Of a stretch of DNA of 22,611 nt, positions 1 to 8,430 are shown piece after piece; the stretch's first letter is position 1; the number at the start of each line of letters is the position of its first letter. The stretch covers positions 1 through 22,611 of the forward strand of contig JAGXHC010000057.1 of NCBI GenBank assembly GCA_024636405.1, given 5' to 3'. The notes below the pieces were generated by a model, which was not told the origin of the DNA, ran no database searches, and was given only the letters and a program-made list of their open reading frames with translations. The stretch is from Sulfitobacter sp. (GTDB lineage: Bacteria > Pseudomonadota > Alphaproteobacteria > Rhodobacterales > Rhodobacteraceae). The translations under genes and the position numbers were made by a program.

Positions 1-303
1 CATGAGGGGCCGTCCGATTATGCCCGCGCGTTTGCCCGGCTTGAAAACCATTACTTCACGAACGTCGGCTTTTTGGAGTTTGACGGTCAGATCATGGCGC
101 ATATGCCCCGAATTGCACATATTCCGGGGGTAATTGTACAAGGTCGCTATGACATGATCTGCCCACCATCCAGCGCCTATGCGTTGTCTCAGCGCTGGCC
201 CGCGGCAGAGCTGAAAATGGTTCGGAATGCCGGACACGCGCTGTCCGAGCCTGGGATCAGCGCCGAATTGGTCCGTGCCATGGACGCGATCGCAATAACA
301 TGA
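1..303 (+). CDS. pip: Proline iminopeptidase, C-terminal part (5' end outside window)
   Basis: The frame is open from the first base, and the last 100 residues are visible. They match the C-terminus of the alpha/beta-hydrolase proline iminopeptidases (peptidase family S33), which remove N-terminal proline from small peptides in the cytoplasm. The visible markers are an ENHYF segment, then GRYDMICP, which carries the catalytic aspartate, and GHALSEP, which carries the catalytic histidine. The nucleophile serine lies upstream of the window. The stop TGA overlaps the next gene's ATG (ATGA, 300-303), so the two genes are probably translationally coupled. The family call is firm. The exact substrate preference cannot be judged from this fragment. 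Confidence 0.9.
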   Translation, partial: HEGPSDYARAFARLENHYFTNVGFLEFDGQIMAHMPRIAHIPGVIVQGRYDMICPPSSAYALSQRWPAAELKMVRNAGHALSEPGISAELVRAMDAIAIT

Positions 304-1163
304 GACGTCGTGCCTCCCTTCTGGACCGGCGGGCGCTTTTTGCGACGGGTGCGGTTGCAGCCCTGCTGGCTGCCACGGGCGTATCGGCGTCAGGCGCGCG
401 GCGCGGTGGGCGATTGCGCATCGCCCTGTCGGGCGCGCGGCGCGACGACGATTGGCTGCGCGGTGATGGGCTGTTCATGCAGGTGGCGCGGCAAGGGCTG
501 ATCTTTGATACCCTGACGGAAATTGCCGCTGATGGCACCTTGCGACCGGAACTGGCGACCGCGTGGATGCCTTCATCCGATGCTCGGGTGTGGGAAATTG
601 ATCTGCGCCGTAATGTGCTGTTTCACGATGGTTGTCCGTTTGGTGCGTCCGATGTGGTCGCAAGCCTGCGCAGCAATCCTGCTGTGTCGGGACAGGTGAC
701 GGCCCTTGGTGCGGCGCGGGTGCGGATTTCGCTGGACGTGCCTGATCCGCATTTGCCGCTGCGGCTTGCCGAGCCGGATTGTGTCATCCGTGCCGCTCAC
801 GCGCCGGACGCTGGCATTGGCACCGGGCTTTATCGCTTAAGGCGCTTCACACCGGGGCAACAGCTTTTGGCACAGCGGGTGGAGAGCCATTGGAAGGACG
901 GCATGGCGGGCTGGTTCGCGGAGGTTGAACTGATGTCGATCCCCGCCGAGACGGTACGCGCGCAGGCGCTTGGCGAATATCTGGTGGATGCCGCAGACCT
1001 GCGCAATGCGGATGTCGTGGCCGGTTTGCCCGATGTCACATTGCTGCCCGATGCGCACGCAGTAACACAGGCGGTATCGCGTGATCTGGGCGTGCCGCAC
1101 CGTATCGGACGTCAGCACCCGTTGGACAACCTGCGCGCGGCAGAACGGTGGTGGTTCGCCTGA
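300..1163 (+). CDS. Short Tat-exported solute-binding-like protein (SBP family 5, N-terminal lobe only)
   Basis: This 287-residue protein starts with a signal resembling a twin-arginine leader ([10 protein letters not shown], then a hydrophobic alanine/leucine stretch), so it is probably exported. The region around residues 40-240 resembles the N-terminal part of family-5 (peptide/nickel type) ABC substrate-binding proteins: [20 protein letters not shown], a [15 protein letters not shown] segment, and GTGLYRL. Family members are usually about 480-540 residues, so most of the second lobe is absent. The C-terminus ends in [10 protein letters not shown], and I find no continuation in another frame before rimP. 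It is therefore a natural short form or an old truncation. There is no permease or ATPase gene beside it, so a transport role is unsupported. It overlaps pip by 4 nt. Confidence 0.72.
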   Translation: MRRRASLLDRRALFATGAVAALLAATGVSASGARRGGRLRIALSGARRDDDWLRGDGLFMQVARQGLIFDTLTEIAADGTLRPELATAWMPSSDARVWEIDLRRNVLFHDGCPFGASDVVASLRSNPAVSGQVTALGAARVRISLDVPDPHLPLRLAEPDCVIRAAHAPDAGIGTGLYRLRRFTPGQQLLAQRVESHWKDGMAGWFAEVELMSIPAETVRAQALGEYLVDAADLRNADVVAGLPDVTLLPDAHAVTQAVSRDLGVPHRIGRQHPLDNLRAAERWWFA

Positions 1164-1169
1164 CAGGGG

Positions 1170-1198
1170 TTGCACAGTCCCCGATGTGGGCGTATAGC
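1170..1198 (+). promoter_or_regulatory. Candidate sigma70-type promoter for the rimP-nusA-infB operon
   Basis: TTGCAC (1170-1175) and TATAGC (1193-1198) are separated by exactly 17 bases. The site lies just after the upstream gene's stop and about 100 bases before rimP. Transcription would start near 1205 and give a leader of roughly 90 nt that contains the hairpin at 1253-1275. The match is seen in the sequence; activity is inferred. Confidence 0.5.
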
Positions 1199-1252
1199 GC
1201 CTTCAACAGCGGCGCGTTAGGGTCCAAACCAAACGCACCACCGATCTTGAAC

Positions 1253-1275
1253 ACGGGCCGCGCGCCCGTTTTTTT
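1253..1275 (+). terminator. Intrinsic terminator or attenuator in the rimP leader
   Basis: ACGGGC (1253-1258) pairs perfectly with GCCCGT (1264-1269) around a 5-nt loop, followed by a run of seven T (1269-1275). It could end transcripts from pip and the solute-binding gene. It lies downstream of the best rimP promoter candidate and only 23 nt before the rimP ATG, so transcripts from that promoter must pass through it. Confidence 0.75.
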
Positions 1276-1297
1276 ATGCCTGATGCCAAGTGAGAAA

Positions 1298-1876
1298 ATG
1301 AACAACGACCTGATTGCTAAAGCAACCATCGACCGCCGCCTGGCCGAGATCATCACACCGGTGATTGAGGACATGGGTTTTGAACTGGTGCGCGTGCGCC
1401 TGATGTCCGCAAAGTCCACGACATTGCAGATCATGGCCGACAAGCCTGAAGGCGGGATTGAGGTTGATGATCTTTCGCTGGTGAGCCAGGCAATCGGCGC
1501 GGTTCTGGATGTCGAAGACCCGATTCTGGATGAATACACGCTTGAGGTTTCCAGCCCCGGTATTGACCGCCCCCTGACCCGCCTCAAGGATTTTGAGGCG
1601 TTTGAAGGATATGAGGCCAAGATCGAGACCGCCGATCTGATTGACGGTCGCCGCCGATTCAAGGGGGAACTGGCAGGTGTTGAAGGCAACGAGGTGCTGA
1701 TCAATGTCGAGGAAGGCACCATCGGGTTGCAGTTTGAATGGCTGACCGATGCAAAGCTGGTTCTGACAGACGAGTTGATCAAGGAGATGCTGCGCCAACG
1801 CAAAGCGTCCGGCGCGATAGACGAAACCAAATTCGATGAGATCCAGACCGATGAGTCTGCTGAGGGAGAAGATTGA
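1298..1876 (+). CDS. rimP: Ribosome maturation factor RimP
   Basis: RimP (192 residues) binds the 30S subunit and is needed for its late maturation in the cytoplasm. The conserved core is visible: [18 protein letters not shown] near the N-terminus, then [18 protein letters not shown], the hallmark of the family, followed by the SH3-like C-terminal domain. The frame is open further upstream (to 1148), but that stretch covers the promoter and terminator. I chose ATG 1298 ([14 protein letters not shown]) because the family starts this way; ATG 1283 is the alternative and adds five residues. The stop TGA (1874-1876) overlaps the nusA ATG by one base. The order rimP-nusA-ylxR-infB is the classic bacterial operon. 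The acidic C-terminal tail looks normal. Confidence 0.95.
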   Translation: MNNDLIAKATIDRRLAEIITPVIEDMGFELVRVRLMSAKSTTLQIMADKPEGGIEVDDLSLVSQAIGAVLDVEDPILDEYTLEVSSPGIDRPLTRLKDFEAFEGYEAKIETADLIDGRRRFKGELAGVEGNEVLINVEEGTIGLQFEWLTDAKLVLTDELIKEMLRQRKASGAIDETKFDEIQTDESAEGED

Positions 1877-3489
1877 TGGCCATTACATCCGCAAACCAGC
1901 TTGAGCTGTTGCAAACCGCTGAAGCGGTGGCACGCGAAAAGATGATCGACCCCGGTCTGGTGATCGAAGCGATGGAAGAATCGCTGGCCCGTGCGGCCAA
2001 GTCTCGCTATGGCGCGGAAATGGACATCCGCGTGAGCATCGACCGCAAGACGGGTCGCGCGACATTCACCCGCGTGCGCACCGTCGTAGCCGAAGACGAG
2101 CTCGAGAACTATCAGGCGGAATTCACGGTCGCACAGGCCAAGGAATACATGGAAAACCCATCCGTCGGCGACACCTTTGTGGAAGAAGTGCCGCCGGTTG
2201 AAATGGGCCGCATCGCCGCGCAGTCGGCCAAGCAGGTCATCCTGCAGAAGGTGCGCGAAGCAGAACGGGATCGCCAGTACGAAGAATTCAAGGACCGCGC
2301 CGGCACGATCATCAACGGGTTGGTCAAGCGCGAGGAATACGGCAACGTCATCGTCGATGTCGGCGCTGGTGAGGCGATCCTGCGCCGCAATGAGAAGATC
2401 GGCCGCGAAAGCTATCGGCCAAATGACCGTATCCGGGTCTACATCAAGGAAGTGCGCCGTGAACAACGCGGGCCGCAGATCTTTTTGTCGCGCACCGCGC
2501 CGGAATTCATGGCCGAACTTTTCAAGATGGAAGTGCCCGAAATCTATGACGGCATCATCGAGATCAAGGCCGTGGCCCGTGACCCAGGTTCGCGCGCCAA
2601 GATCGCCGTGATCAGCTATGACAGCTCAATTGATCCTGTCGGTGCCTGCGTCGGGATGCGCGGTTCGCGCGTGCAGGCCGTGGTCAACGAGCTTCAGGGT
2701 GAAAAGATCGACATCATCCCGTGGAACGAAGACCAACCGACCTTCCTTGTGAACGCATTGCAGCCTGCGGAAGTCAGCAAAGTGGTTCTGGACGAAGAAG
2801 CCGGCAAGATCGAAGTTGTCGTGCCCGAAGAACAGCTGAGCCTTGCAATCGGCCGGCGCGGTCAGAACGTGCGTCTGGCGTCGCAGCTGACCGGTCTGGA
2901 TATCGACATCATGACCGAAGAGCAGGAAAGCCAGCGCCGTCAGGCCGAATTTGAACTGCGCACCAAACTGTTCATGGACAATCTGGATCTGGATGAGTTC
3001 TTTGCACAGTTGCTGGTCTCCGAAGGATTTACCAACCTTGAGGAAGTGGCCTACGTCGAAGTGGACGAACTGCTGGTTATCGACGGTGTCGATGCTGACA
3101 CCGCCAGCGAACTTCAGGCCCGTGCCCGCGATGTGCTGGAAGCGCAGAACAATGCGGCGCTTGATGCGGCCCGTGCGCTTGGTGTTGAAGACAGCCTTAT
3201 TGAATTTGAGGGCCTGACACCCCAGATGATTGAGGCGCTTGCCAAGGACGACGTCAAGACGCTTGAAGATTTCGCCACCTGCGCTGACTGGGAGCTTGCC
3301 GGTGGCTGGACCACGGTTGACGGGGAGCGGGTCAAGGACGACGGCACGCTGGAACCTTTGGGCATGACGCTTGAGGAAGCGCAGCGGATGATTATGACGG
3401 CCCGTGTTTTGCTGGGTTGGGTGGACCCCACCGAACTTGACGCTGACGAAGCCGATGAAGAGGAACTGACCGAGGAGACCGAGGCCTGA
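1876..3489 (+). CDS. nusA: Transcription termination/antitermination factor NusA
   Basis: NusA (537 residues) binds RNA polymerase and nascent RNA and modulates pausing, intrinsic termination and rRNA antitermination. The visible domains, in order, are: an N-terminal polymerase-binding domain (about 1-130); an S1 domain (about 144-195, including GNVIVDVGAGEAILRR); KH1 (about 220-290, with the GMRG loop); KH2 (about 318-345, with GRRG in LSLAIGRRGQNVRLA); and two C-terminal acidic helix-hairpin-helix-type repeats (about 355-505) ending in a very acidic tail. I start at ATG 1876 rather than TTG 1873, because it forms a TGATG junction with rimP and has the Shine-Dalgarno GAGGGAG at 1862-1868. 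The stop codon lies inside a strong hairpin shared with the next gene. Confidence 0.97.
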   Translation: MAITSANQLELLQTAEAVAREKMIDPGLVIEAMEESLARAAKSRYGAEMDIRVSIDRKTGRATFTRVRTVVAEDELENYQAEFTVAQAKEYMENPSVGDTFVEEVPPVEMGRIAAQSAKQVILQKVREAERDRQYEEFKDRAGTIINGLVKREEYGNVIVDVGAGEAILRRNEKIGRESYRPNDRIRVYIKEVRREQRGPQIFLSRTAPEFMAELFKMEVPEIYDGIIEIKAVARDPGSRAKIAVISYDSSIDPVGACVGMRGSRVQAVVNELQGEKIDIIPWNEDQPTFLVNALQPAEVSKVVLDEEAGKIEVVVPEEQLSLAIGRRGQNVRLASQLTGLDIDIMTEEQESQRRQAEFELRTKLFMDNLDLDEFFAQLLVSEGFTNLEEVAYVEVDELLVIDGVDADTASELQARARDVLEAQNNAALDAARALGVEDSLIEFEGLTPQMIEALAKDDVKTLEDFATCADWELAGGWTTVDGERVKDDGTLEPLGMTLEEAQRMIMTARVLLGWVDPTELDADEADEEELTEETEA

Positions 3490-3502
3490 TTTCAGGCCTC
3501 GG
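3479..3502 (+). repeat. Perfect hairpin spanning the nusA stop and abutting the ylxR start
   Basis: CCGAGGCCTGA (3479-3489) and TCAGGCCTCGG (3492-3502) are exact reverse complements with only TT between them, so the innermost pair must open. The left arm contains the nusA TGA, and the right arm ends one base before ATG 3503. No T-run follows, so it is not an intrinsic terminator. It would hide the ribosome-binding region of the next gene unless a ribosome finishing nusA melts it. Confidence 0.7.
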
Positions 3503-4132
3503 ATGAACCGGATGGGTCGCAGTGGCGTCTCGAAAGACCGAAGTGACGGTCCTGATCGCAAGTGTATCGCCACAGGCGAGGCGCAGCCGAAATACGGGCT
3601 GATCCGTTTCGTGGTGGGACCAGATGATCAGGTTGTGCCGGATGTTTTGGGCAAGTTGCCCGGACGTGGTATGTATGTTGCCGCAGATCGGGCAGCGCTT
3701 GAACTGGCGGTCAAGAAGAACCTGTTTTCGCGGTCTGCGAAAAAACCGGTCAAGGTGCCTGATGCCTTGGTTGACGAAGTGGAAAAGCAGTTGGCGCGCC
3801 GGGTGGTCGATTTGATCTCCATGCAGCGCAAGGCGGGCCGCGCGGTCGCCGGATACGAAAAGGTAAAGGGCTGGTTACAGGCTGAAGAGGCCGAAGTTCT
3901 GATCCAGGCAGTCGACGGGTCCGGGCGCGGCAAATCGAAACTGAGCACGCCGCACTACGGTCATTATATTGGCTGGCTGACGGCAGATGAATTGGGTTTG
4001 GCATTTGGACGTCAAACTGTGATACATGGGGCGCTCGCCTCTGGTGGACTCACGCAACGTGTTGTAGAGGAAGCCGGAAGACTAAGAGGCGTGCGCGTAA
4101 ACGAGGATGGCAACGGCCATCCGAAAGGATAG
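3503..4132 (+). CDS. YlxR-family / L7Ae-like RNA-binding fusion protein
   Basis: This 209-residue protein joins two domains that are separate genes (ylxR and ylxQ) in Firmicutes. The N-terminal YlxR (DUF448) domain covers about residues 16-90 and shows DRKCIATGE, LIRFVVGPDD and LPGRGMYV. The second half (about 95-190) resembles an L7Ae/L30e-type RNA-binding domain: RVVDLISMQRKAGRAVAGYEK, a VLIQAVDGSG segment, and a helix with LGLAFGR. The fused form between nusA and infB is, as far as I know, usual in alphaproteobacteria. A role in RNA binding or translation is inferred from the domains and the operon. The start may be ATG 3503 or ATG 3512. Neither has a clear Shine-Dalgarno, which fits coupling to nusA through the junction hairpin. 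Confidence 0.9.
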   Translation: MNRMGRSGVSKDRSDGPDRKCIATGEAQPKYGLIRFVVGPDDQVVPDVLGKLPGRGMYVAADRAALELAVKKNLFSRSAKKPVKVPDALVDEVEKQLARRVVDLISMQRKAGRAVAGYEKVKGWLQAEEAEVLIQAVDGSGRGKSKLSTPHYGHYIGWLTADELGLAFGRQTVIHGALASGGLTQRVVEEAGRLRGVRVNEDGNGHPKG

Positions 4133-4141
4133 ACGAGCTTC

Positions 4142-6619
4142 ATGAGCGATAGTGACGGCAAGAAAACTTTGGGCCTGCGGGGCGCGCCTTCGCGTCCGGG
4201 CAATGTAAAGCAAAGCTTTAGCCACGGGCGAACCAAGAACGTCGTGGTCGAAACCAAGCGCAAACGTGTTGTGGTGCCCAAGCCGGGTGCCGCGAAATCC
4301 GGCGCAGGCGGGACGCCGCTTGGCGATCCGTCGAAACGTCCGGCAGGCATCACCGATGCAGAAATGGAACGGCGCCTGAAAGCTGTTCAGGCCGCCAAGG
4401 CGCGTGAATCACAGGAAGCTGCGGAACGCGAAGCCGAAGAAACGGCGCGCGCCGAAGACCGCGAGCGCCGCCGCGCCGAGATTGAAGCGAAAGACGCGGA
4501 AGAGCGTGAGCGCGAGGAAAGCCTCAAGGCGAAAGCCGAAGAAGACGAGCGCCGTAAGCTGGAGGCCGAGGCCGCCGCTGTGGCCGCCGCCGCGCCGGCC
4601 GAACCGGTCGTTCCAAAGCAGCCCAACACAAAAGGCGGCGCCCCCGCGGCCCCTGCGCGCAAAACCGAGCGAGACCGCGAAGAAACCAACAAGCGCAACA
4701 AGCAGAGCGAAGACAGCCGCCGTTCCGGCAAGTTGACGCTGAACCAGGCGTTGACCGGTGGCGAAGGTGGACGGCAACGTTCAATGGCGCAGATGAAACG
4801 CAAGCAGGAACGCGCACGCCAGAAGGCGATGGGTGGCACGGTCGAGCGTGAAAAGATCGTGCGCAATGTGAATCTGCCGCCGGCGATTGTTGTGTCTGAG
4901 CTGGCGAACCGGATGGCCGAGAAAATTGGCGCAGTTGTTAAGGCATTGATGAACAATGGCTTGATGGTGACACAGAATGAAGTCATCGATGCTGATACGG
5001 CTGAGTTGATCATTGAGGAATTCGGCCACAAGGTGGTCCGTGTTTCCGATGCTGACGTGGAAGACGTGATCAAGGAGATCAAGGACGATCCGAAAGATCT
5101 GGTCACACGTCCGCCGGTCATCACGATCATGGGTCACGTTGACCACGGCAAGACGTCGCTGCTGGACGCGATCCGCAACGCCAAGGTTGTTGCAGGCGAA
5201 GCGGGCGGTATCACGCAGCACATTGGCGCCTATCAGGTCACCACAGCCAGCGGTCAGGTCCTGTCGTTTCTCGACACGCCCGGCCACGCGGCGTTCACGT
5301 CGATGCGTTCACGTGGCGCACAGGTGACTGATATCGTGGTGCTGGTCGTGGCGGCGGACGATGCTGTCATGCCGCAGACGATCGAAGCGATCAATCACGC
5401 CAAGGCGGCCAAGGTCCCGATGATCGTGGCAATCAACAAAATCGACAAGCCCGCTGCGAATCCCGACAAGGTGAGGACCGATTTGCTTCAGCATGAGGTC
5501 ATCGTCGAGAAGATGTCCGGTGAAGTGCAGGACGTCGAGGTTTCGGCAACCACGGGCCAAGGTCTGGACAATCTGCTTGAGGCGATTGCCCTGCAATCCG
5601 AACTTCTGGAACTGAAAGCGAACCCGAACCGCGCCGCCGTTGGTGCCGTGATCGAGGCACAGCTTGATATCGGTCGCGGCCCGGTTGCTACCGTGCTGAT
5701 TCAAAACGGCACGCTGCGTCAGGGCGACATCTTTGTTGTTGGCGAACAATACGGCAAGGTTCGTGCGTTGATCAACGATCAGGGCGAACGGGTTAAGGAA
5801 GCAGGGCCATCGGTTCCTGTCGAAGTGCTTGGCCTTAATGGTACGCCCGAAGCGGGTGACGTGCTGAACGTTACTGAGACCGAGGCGCAGGCGCGTGAAA
5901 TCGCCGAATACCGTGCCCATGCCGCAAAGGACCGCCGTGCAGCCGCCGGTGCCGCGACGACCCTGGAACAGTTGATGGCGAACGCCAAGGCAAACGCAGA
6001 CGTCAACGAACTTCCGATTCTGCTCAAGGCCGATGTGCAAGGCTCTGCCGAGGCGATTGTTCAGGCGATGGAAAAGATCGGCAACGACGAAGTGCGCGTG
6101 CGGGTTCTGCATTCGGGTGTCGGTGCCATTACCGAAACCGACGTGGGTCTCGCCGAAGCCTCCGGTGCGCCGATCATGGGTTTCAACGTGCGGGCCAACG
6201 CCAGCGCGCGGAACACGGCCAACCAAAAGGGTGTTGAGATCCGGTATTATTCGGTGATTTACGACCTTGTGGACGACGTCAAAGCAGCGGCATCGGGCCT
6301 GTTGAGCAACGAGATCAAGGAAACCTTTATCGGGTATGCCACGATCAAGGAGGTCTTCAAGGTCACGGGCATCGGCAAGGTTGCCGGTTGTCTGGTCACC
6401 GAAGGTGTTGCCCGTCGCAGCGCCGGTGTGCGTCTGCTGCGTGACAACGTGGTGATCCATGAAGGCACATTGAAAACGTTGAAACGCTTTAAGGACGAAG
6501 TGCCTGAGGTGCAGTCAGGTCAGGAATGCGGCATGGCCTTCGAGAATTACGACGACGTCCGCCCATCGGACGTGATCGAGATTTTCGAGCGCGAGGAAGT
6601 GACCCGCACGCTCAGCTAA
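4142..6619 (+). CDS. infB: Translation initiation factor IF-2
   Basis: IF-2 (825 residues) is the GTPase that brings initiator tRNA to the 30S subunit and promotes subunit joining. The N-terminal 180 residues are basic and acidic repeats rich in Ala, Glu, Arg and Lys, as is usual and poorly conserved. An IF2-N-type segment follows (about 197-230, [10 protein letters not shown]). The G domain begins near residue 327 with G1 GHVDHGKT (331-338), DTPGHAAF (G3) and NKID (G4). The C-terminal domains include [10 protein letters not shown] and [10 protein letters not shown], and the protein ends in [12 protein letters not shown] 4142 lies 9 nt after the upstream stop and gives the typical start [12 protein letters not shown]. 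The last 8 bases overlap the convergent metallophosphoesterase gene. Confidence 0.98.
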   Translation: MSDSDGKKTLGLRGAPSRPGNVKQSFSHGRTKNVVVETKRKRVVVPKPGAAKSGAGGTPLGDPSKRPAGITDAEMERRLKAVQAAKARESQEAAEREAEETARAEDRERRRAEIEAKDAEEREREESLKAKAEEDERRKLEAEAAAVAAAAPAEPVVPKQPNTKGGAPAAPARKTERDREETNKRNKQSEDSRRSGKLTLNQALTGGEGGRQRSMAQMKRKQERARQKAMGGTVEREKIVRNVNLPPAIVVSELANRMAEKIGAVVKALMNNGLMVTQNEVIDADTAELIIEEFGHKVVRVSDADVEDVIKEIKDDPKDLVTRPPVITIMGHVDHGKTSLLDAIRNAKVVAGEAGGITQHIGAYQVTTASGQVLSFLDTPGHAAFTSMRSRGAQVTDIVVLVVAADDAVMPQTIEAINHAKAAKVPMIVAINKIDKPAANPDKVRTDLLQHEVIVEKMSGEVQDVEVSATTGQGLDNLLEAIALQSELLELKANPNRAAVGAVIEAQLDIGRGPVATVLIQNGTLRQGDIFVVGEQYGKVRALINDQGERVKEAGPSVPVEVLGLNGTPEAGDVLNVTETEAQAREIAEYRAHAAKDRRAAAGAATTLEQLMANAKANADVNELPILLKADVQGSAEAIVQAMEKIGNDEVRVRVLHSGVGAITETDVGLAEASGAPIMGFNVRANASARNTANQKGVEIRYYSVIYDLVDDVKAAASGLLSNEIKETFIGYATIKEVFKVTGIGKVAGCLVTEGVARRSAGVRLLRDNVVIHEGTLKTLKRFKDEVPEVQSGQECGMAFENYDDVRPSDVIEIFEREEVTRTLS

Positions 6620-7430
6620 TTGGCAATTCTGCCGAAAGCGAAATTGTGTCAGAGACCCGGTCGAAACGCCGGGTCTCTGTCGTTTTGAAGCCCTTTTCAC
6701 CTTCGTGATGGCTTTGCCGTCGGATGTCGAAGTAGTTGGGTTTGATGTCGATCACGTTAAAATCGTTCGGCTCGCCCCGCAGGCGCGATGACAGGCTGGT
6801 GCCAGCATGAAGCTGTACTGCCGCGCCGCCGCGTTCACCTTCGGCAAAAGTCCCGACATGCCAAGTGTGCAGATGTCCCGATAGGATCAGGTCCGTGCCA
6901 CATTCCAAAAACTGCGCCAATGCTTTTTCCGCGCCGGGAATGGGCCGCTTGTGAGTCTCAGTGGGGTGATTAAGGGGGTGATGCGCTACCAGTATCCGTG
7001 CCTTGTGGCGTGGAGCCTCGGCCAGCGCCGCGCACGTTCTGGAGATCCGGCGGCCGCTGAGCCTGCCGGTTTGCCAACTGAATCGGTCCACAGTGTTGAC
7101 GCCGACGACCAGTGCTGCGTCATCCTCAAATATGGGGGTCAGATTTGCGTCGATATACTTGCGATAATACCGCCAGGGCATCAGGAACCGCGTAAACGGA
7201 CGGTGAACAGGAACATCGTGATTGCCGGGCACAACCAGAACAGGGGCGGTGATCCGGTCTATAAAACGCCCGGCAGCGATGTATTCGCGTTCACGCGCGC
7301 GTTGGGTCAGGTCACCGGAGATGGCGACCAAGTCGGGCGACAGCGCGGCAATGCTGGCCAGCAATGGTTCCAGCAAATCCTCACGATCCTTGCCGAAATG
7401 AAGGTCAGAAAGGTGCACGATTCTGGTCAC
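6612..7430 (-). CDS. Calcineurin-like metallophosphoesterase
   Basis: This 272-residue protein carries the full metal-binding set of the calcineurin-like phosphoesterases: SDLHFG (D9, H11), SGDLT (D40), PGNHD (N70, H71), AHHPLN (around H150-H151) and SGHLHTWH (H186, H188). The closest general type is the class III cyclic-nucleotide phosphodiesterase/CpdA-like group, but the true substrate cannot be told from motifs. No signal peptide is seen, so it is probably cytoplasmic. Its ATG overlaps the stop of the lipid-kinase gene by 4 nt, so the two are co-translated. The last 20 or so residues are encoded across the infB terminator and the final bases of infB, and look like a non-conserved extension. 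Confidence 0.88.
   Translation of the reverse strand: MTRIVHLSDLHFGKDREDLLEPLLASIAALSPDLVAISGDLTQRAREREYIAAGRFIDRITAPVLVVPGNHDVPVHRPFTRFLMPWRYYRKYIDANLTPIFEDDAALVVGVNTVDRFSWQTGRLSGRRISRTCAALAEAPRHKARILVAHHPLNHPTETHKRPIPGAEKALAQFLECGTDLILSGHLHTWHVGTFAEGERGGAAVQLHAGTSLSSRLRGEPNDFNVIDIKPNYFDIRRQSHHEGEKGFKTTETRRFDRVSDTISLSAELPIS
6650..6686 (+). terminator. Intrinsic terminator of the rimP-infB operon
   Basis: CAGAGACCCGG (6650-6660) pairs without mismatch with CCGGGTCTCTG (6669-6679) around an 8-nt loop, followed by TCGTTTT. It lies about 30 nt after the infB stop. It is also inside the 3' coding end of the opposite-strand metallophosphoesterase gene. On that strand no T-run follows, so it should act mainly for infB. 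Confidence 0.85.
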
Positions 7431-8344
7431 CTGACCTCCCCGTCATAGTCCTGCGCGACCCGTAGATTAAGCGATCCGGGCACGACCCTGAGGTCAAACG
7501 GCCCCGACATGCGTGAAAGTTCGCCATCACGCGCCACATGGCGGGACGGCCGTTTCATGTCGATCTCAATAGCTGAGCCGCAGTACATCTCGTAATCCGT
7601 CTTTTGCTTTGCTACGCCAAGGGCGAGGGCCGCAGCATGTTTGAACAGCCCCCAACGGTTTGTATTCGGCGCCACCAGCAGCACCAGTTTGCCCGCGGCG
7701 ATACAATCGCGGCCGCCCAGCCCCATTTGATCCAGTTGAAAAGCATTGCTGACGGCAAAAATGATCGGCGTCCGAAATTGGTATTCTTTACCGTCCACGT
7801 CAACCCGGAGCCGCAGAGGCGCACGCAAAGTCGCCAAAGCTTTGATCACGGACCAATATGCCGCAATACGGCTGCGGCCCCACCGACGATAGATGCCTTC
7901 GCGTGTTTGCAGGATCGCGGCATAGGCGCCAATGCTAGCGTTGTTGAGAAAAATACGACCGTTGATTGTGGCAGCGCCCTTTGTGACCGTCCTACCTGTC
8001 ACGATAATTTCAACAGCGCCTTCAATGGTTTCCGGCAAGTTCAGCGATCGGGCAAAATAGTTGAATGTCCCAGAAGGAATCACGCCCATTTCCCGGTCTG
8101 ATCCGGCAAGCGCTGACGAAACCGCGCTGATCGTGCCGTCGCCGCCGGATACGACAACCACTTTCGTAGACCCTTTGGCGGCGGCAACGGCAGCTTTTTC
8201 AAGATCTTTGCCACCACGTACTGCGACAATATCGGCTATAACATCGTGTTTGGCAAATGCCGCCCGTATCGCGCTTGCGCGTTCAGATCCGGCCTTTCGG
8301 CCCGACCCCCCATTTAGAATTACCGTCACCTGTTGCGGTTTCAT
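7427..8344 (-). CDS. Diacylglycerol kinase-family lipid kinase
   Basis: This 305-residue protein has the catalytic domain of the DAGK/sphingosine-kinase/YegS family. NGGSGRKAG occurs near the N-terminus; GGDGT (67-71), in VVVVSGGDGTISAV, is the nucleotide-binding signature; and PSGTFNYFARSL (about 90-101) follows. A family role is ATP-dependent phosphorylation of diacylglycerol or a related membrane lipid at the inner face of the membrane; the substrate here is unknown. The C-terminal half is the beta-rich domain normal for the family, so the length is complete. It overlaps the metallophosphoesterase by 4 nt. Its start codon directly follows the right arm of an inverted repeat that contains its likely Shine-Dalgarno (AGGG). 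Confidence 0.9.
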   Translation of the reverse strand: MKPQQVTVILNGGSGRKAGSERASAIRAAFAKHDVIADIVAVRGGKDLEKAAVAAAKGSTKVVVVSGGDGTISAVSSALAGSDREMGVIPSGTFNYFARSLNLPETIEGAVEIIVTGRTVTKGAATINGRIFLNNASIGAYAAILQTREGIYRRWGRSRIAAYWSVIKALATLRAPLRLRVDVDGKEYQFRTPIIFAVSNAFQLDQMGLGGRDCIAAGKLVLLVAPNTNRWGLFKHAAALALGVAKQKTDYEMYCGSAIEIDMKRPSRHVARDGELSRMSGPFDLRVVPGSLNLRVAQDYDGEVR

Positions 8345-8376
8345 GTTTCACCCTGCCTGTCTGCACCGGGTGAAAC
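8345..8376 (-). repeat. Inverted repeat abutting the lipid-kinase start codon
   Basis: On the + strand GTTTCACCC (8345-8353) and GGGTGAAAC (8368-8376) are perfect 9-bp arms around 14 nt. In the mRNA, the 3' arm GGGTGAAAC sits directly before the ATG and includes part of the apparent AGGG Shine-Dalgarno. It may be an RBS-masking hairpin or an operator. There is no T-run, so it is not a terminator. Confidence 0.55.
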
Positions 8377-8399
8377 GCTGATCAGGACGTTTTGGTTCG

Positions 8400-8430
8400 C
8401 TCAGGTCTTCGAAGTTCTAGGCGACCTGAG
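8400..8430 (-). repeat. Inverted repeat at the end of the small ORF
   Basis: CTCAGGTC (8400-8407) and GACCTGAG (8423-8430) are perfect 8-bp arms with a 15-nt loop that holds the TAG stop of the 47-codon ORF. No T-run follows on the minus strand. It could be a transcript-stabilising or processing hairpin between the small ORF and the lipid-kinase gene. Confidence 0.4.

Noticed and set aside
1163..1250. Possible tRNA before rimP, as metY is in E. coli
   Set aside because: I find no T-arm GGTTCGA-type sequence or cloverleaf pairing in this stretch.
1148..1297. Upstream extension of rimP
   Set aside because: The stretch holds the promoter and terminator and encodes no RimP-like residues; ATG 1298 fits the family.
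1036..2466. 476-codon minus-strand open frame opposite rimP and nusA
   Set aside because: It lies antisense to two certain genes. Its protein has no recognisable domain and shows the composition expected from reading GC-biased codons backwards.
5309..6460. 383-codon minus-strand open frame opposite infB
   Set aside because: It is a shadow of the well-conserved infB frame, with no ribosome-binding site and no family features.
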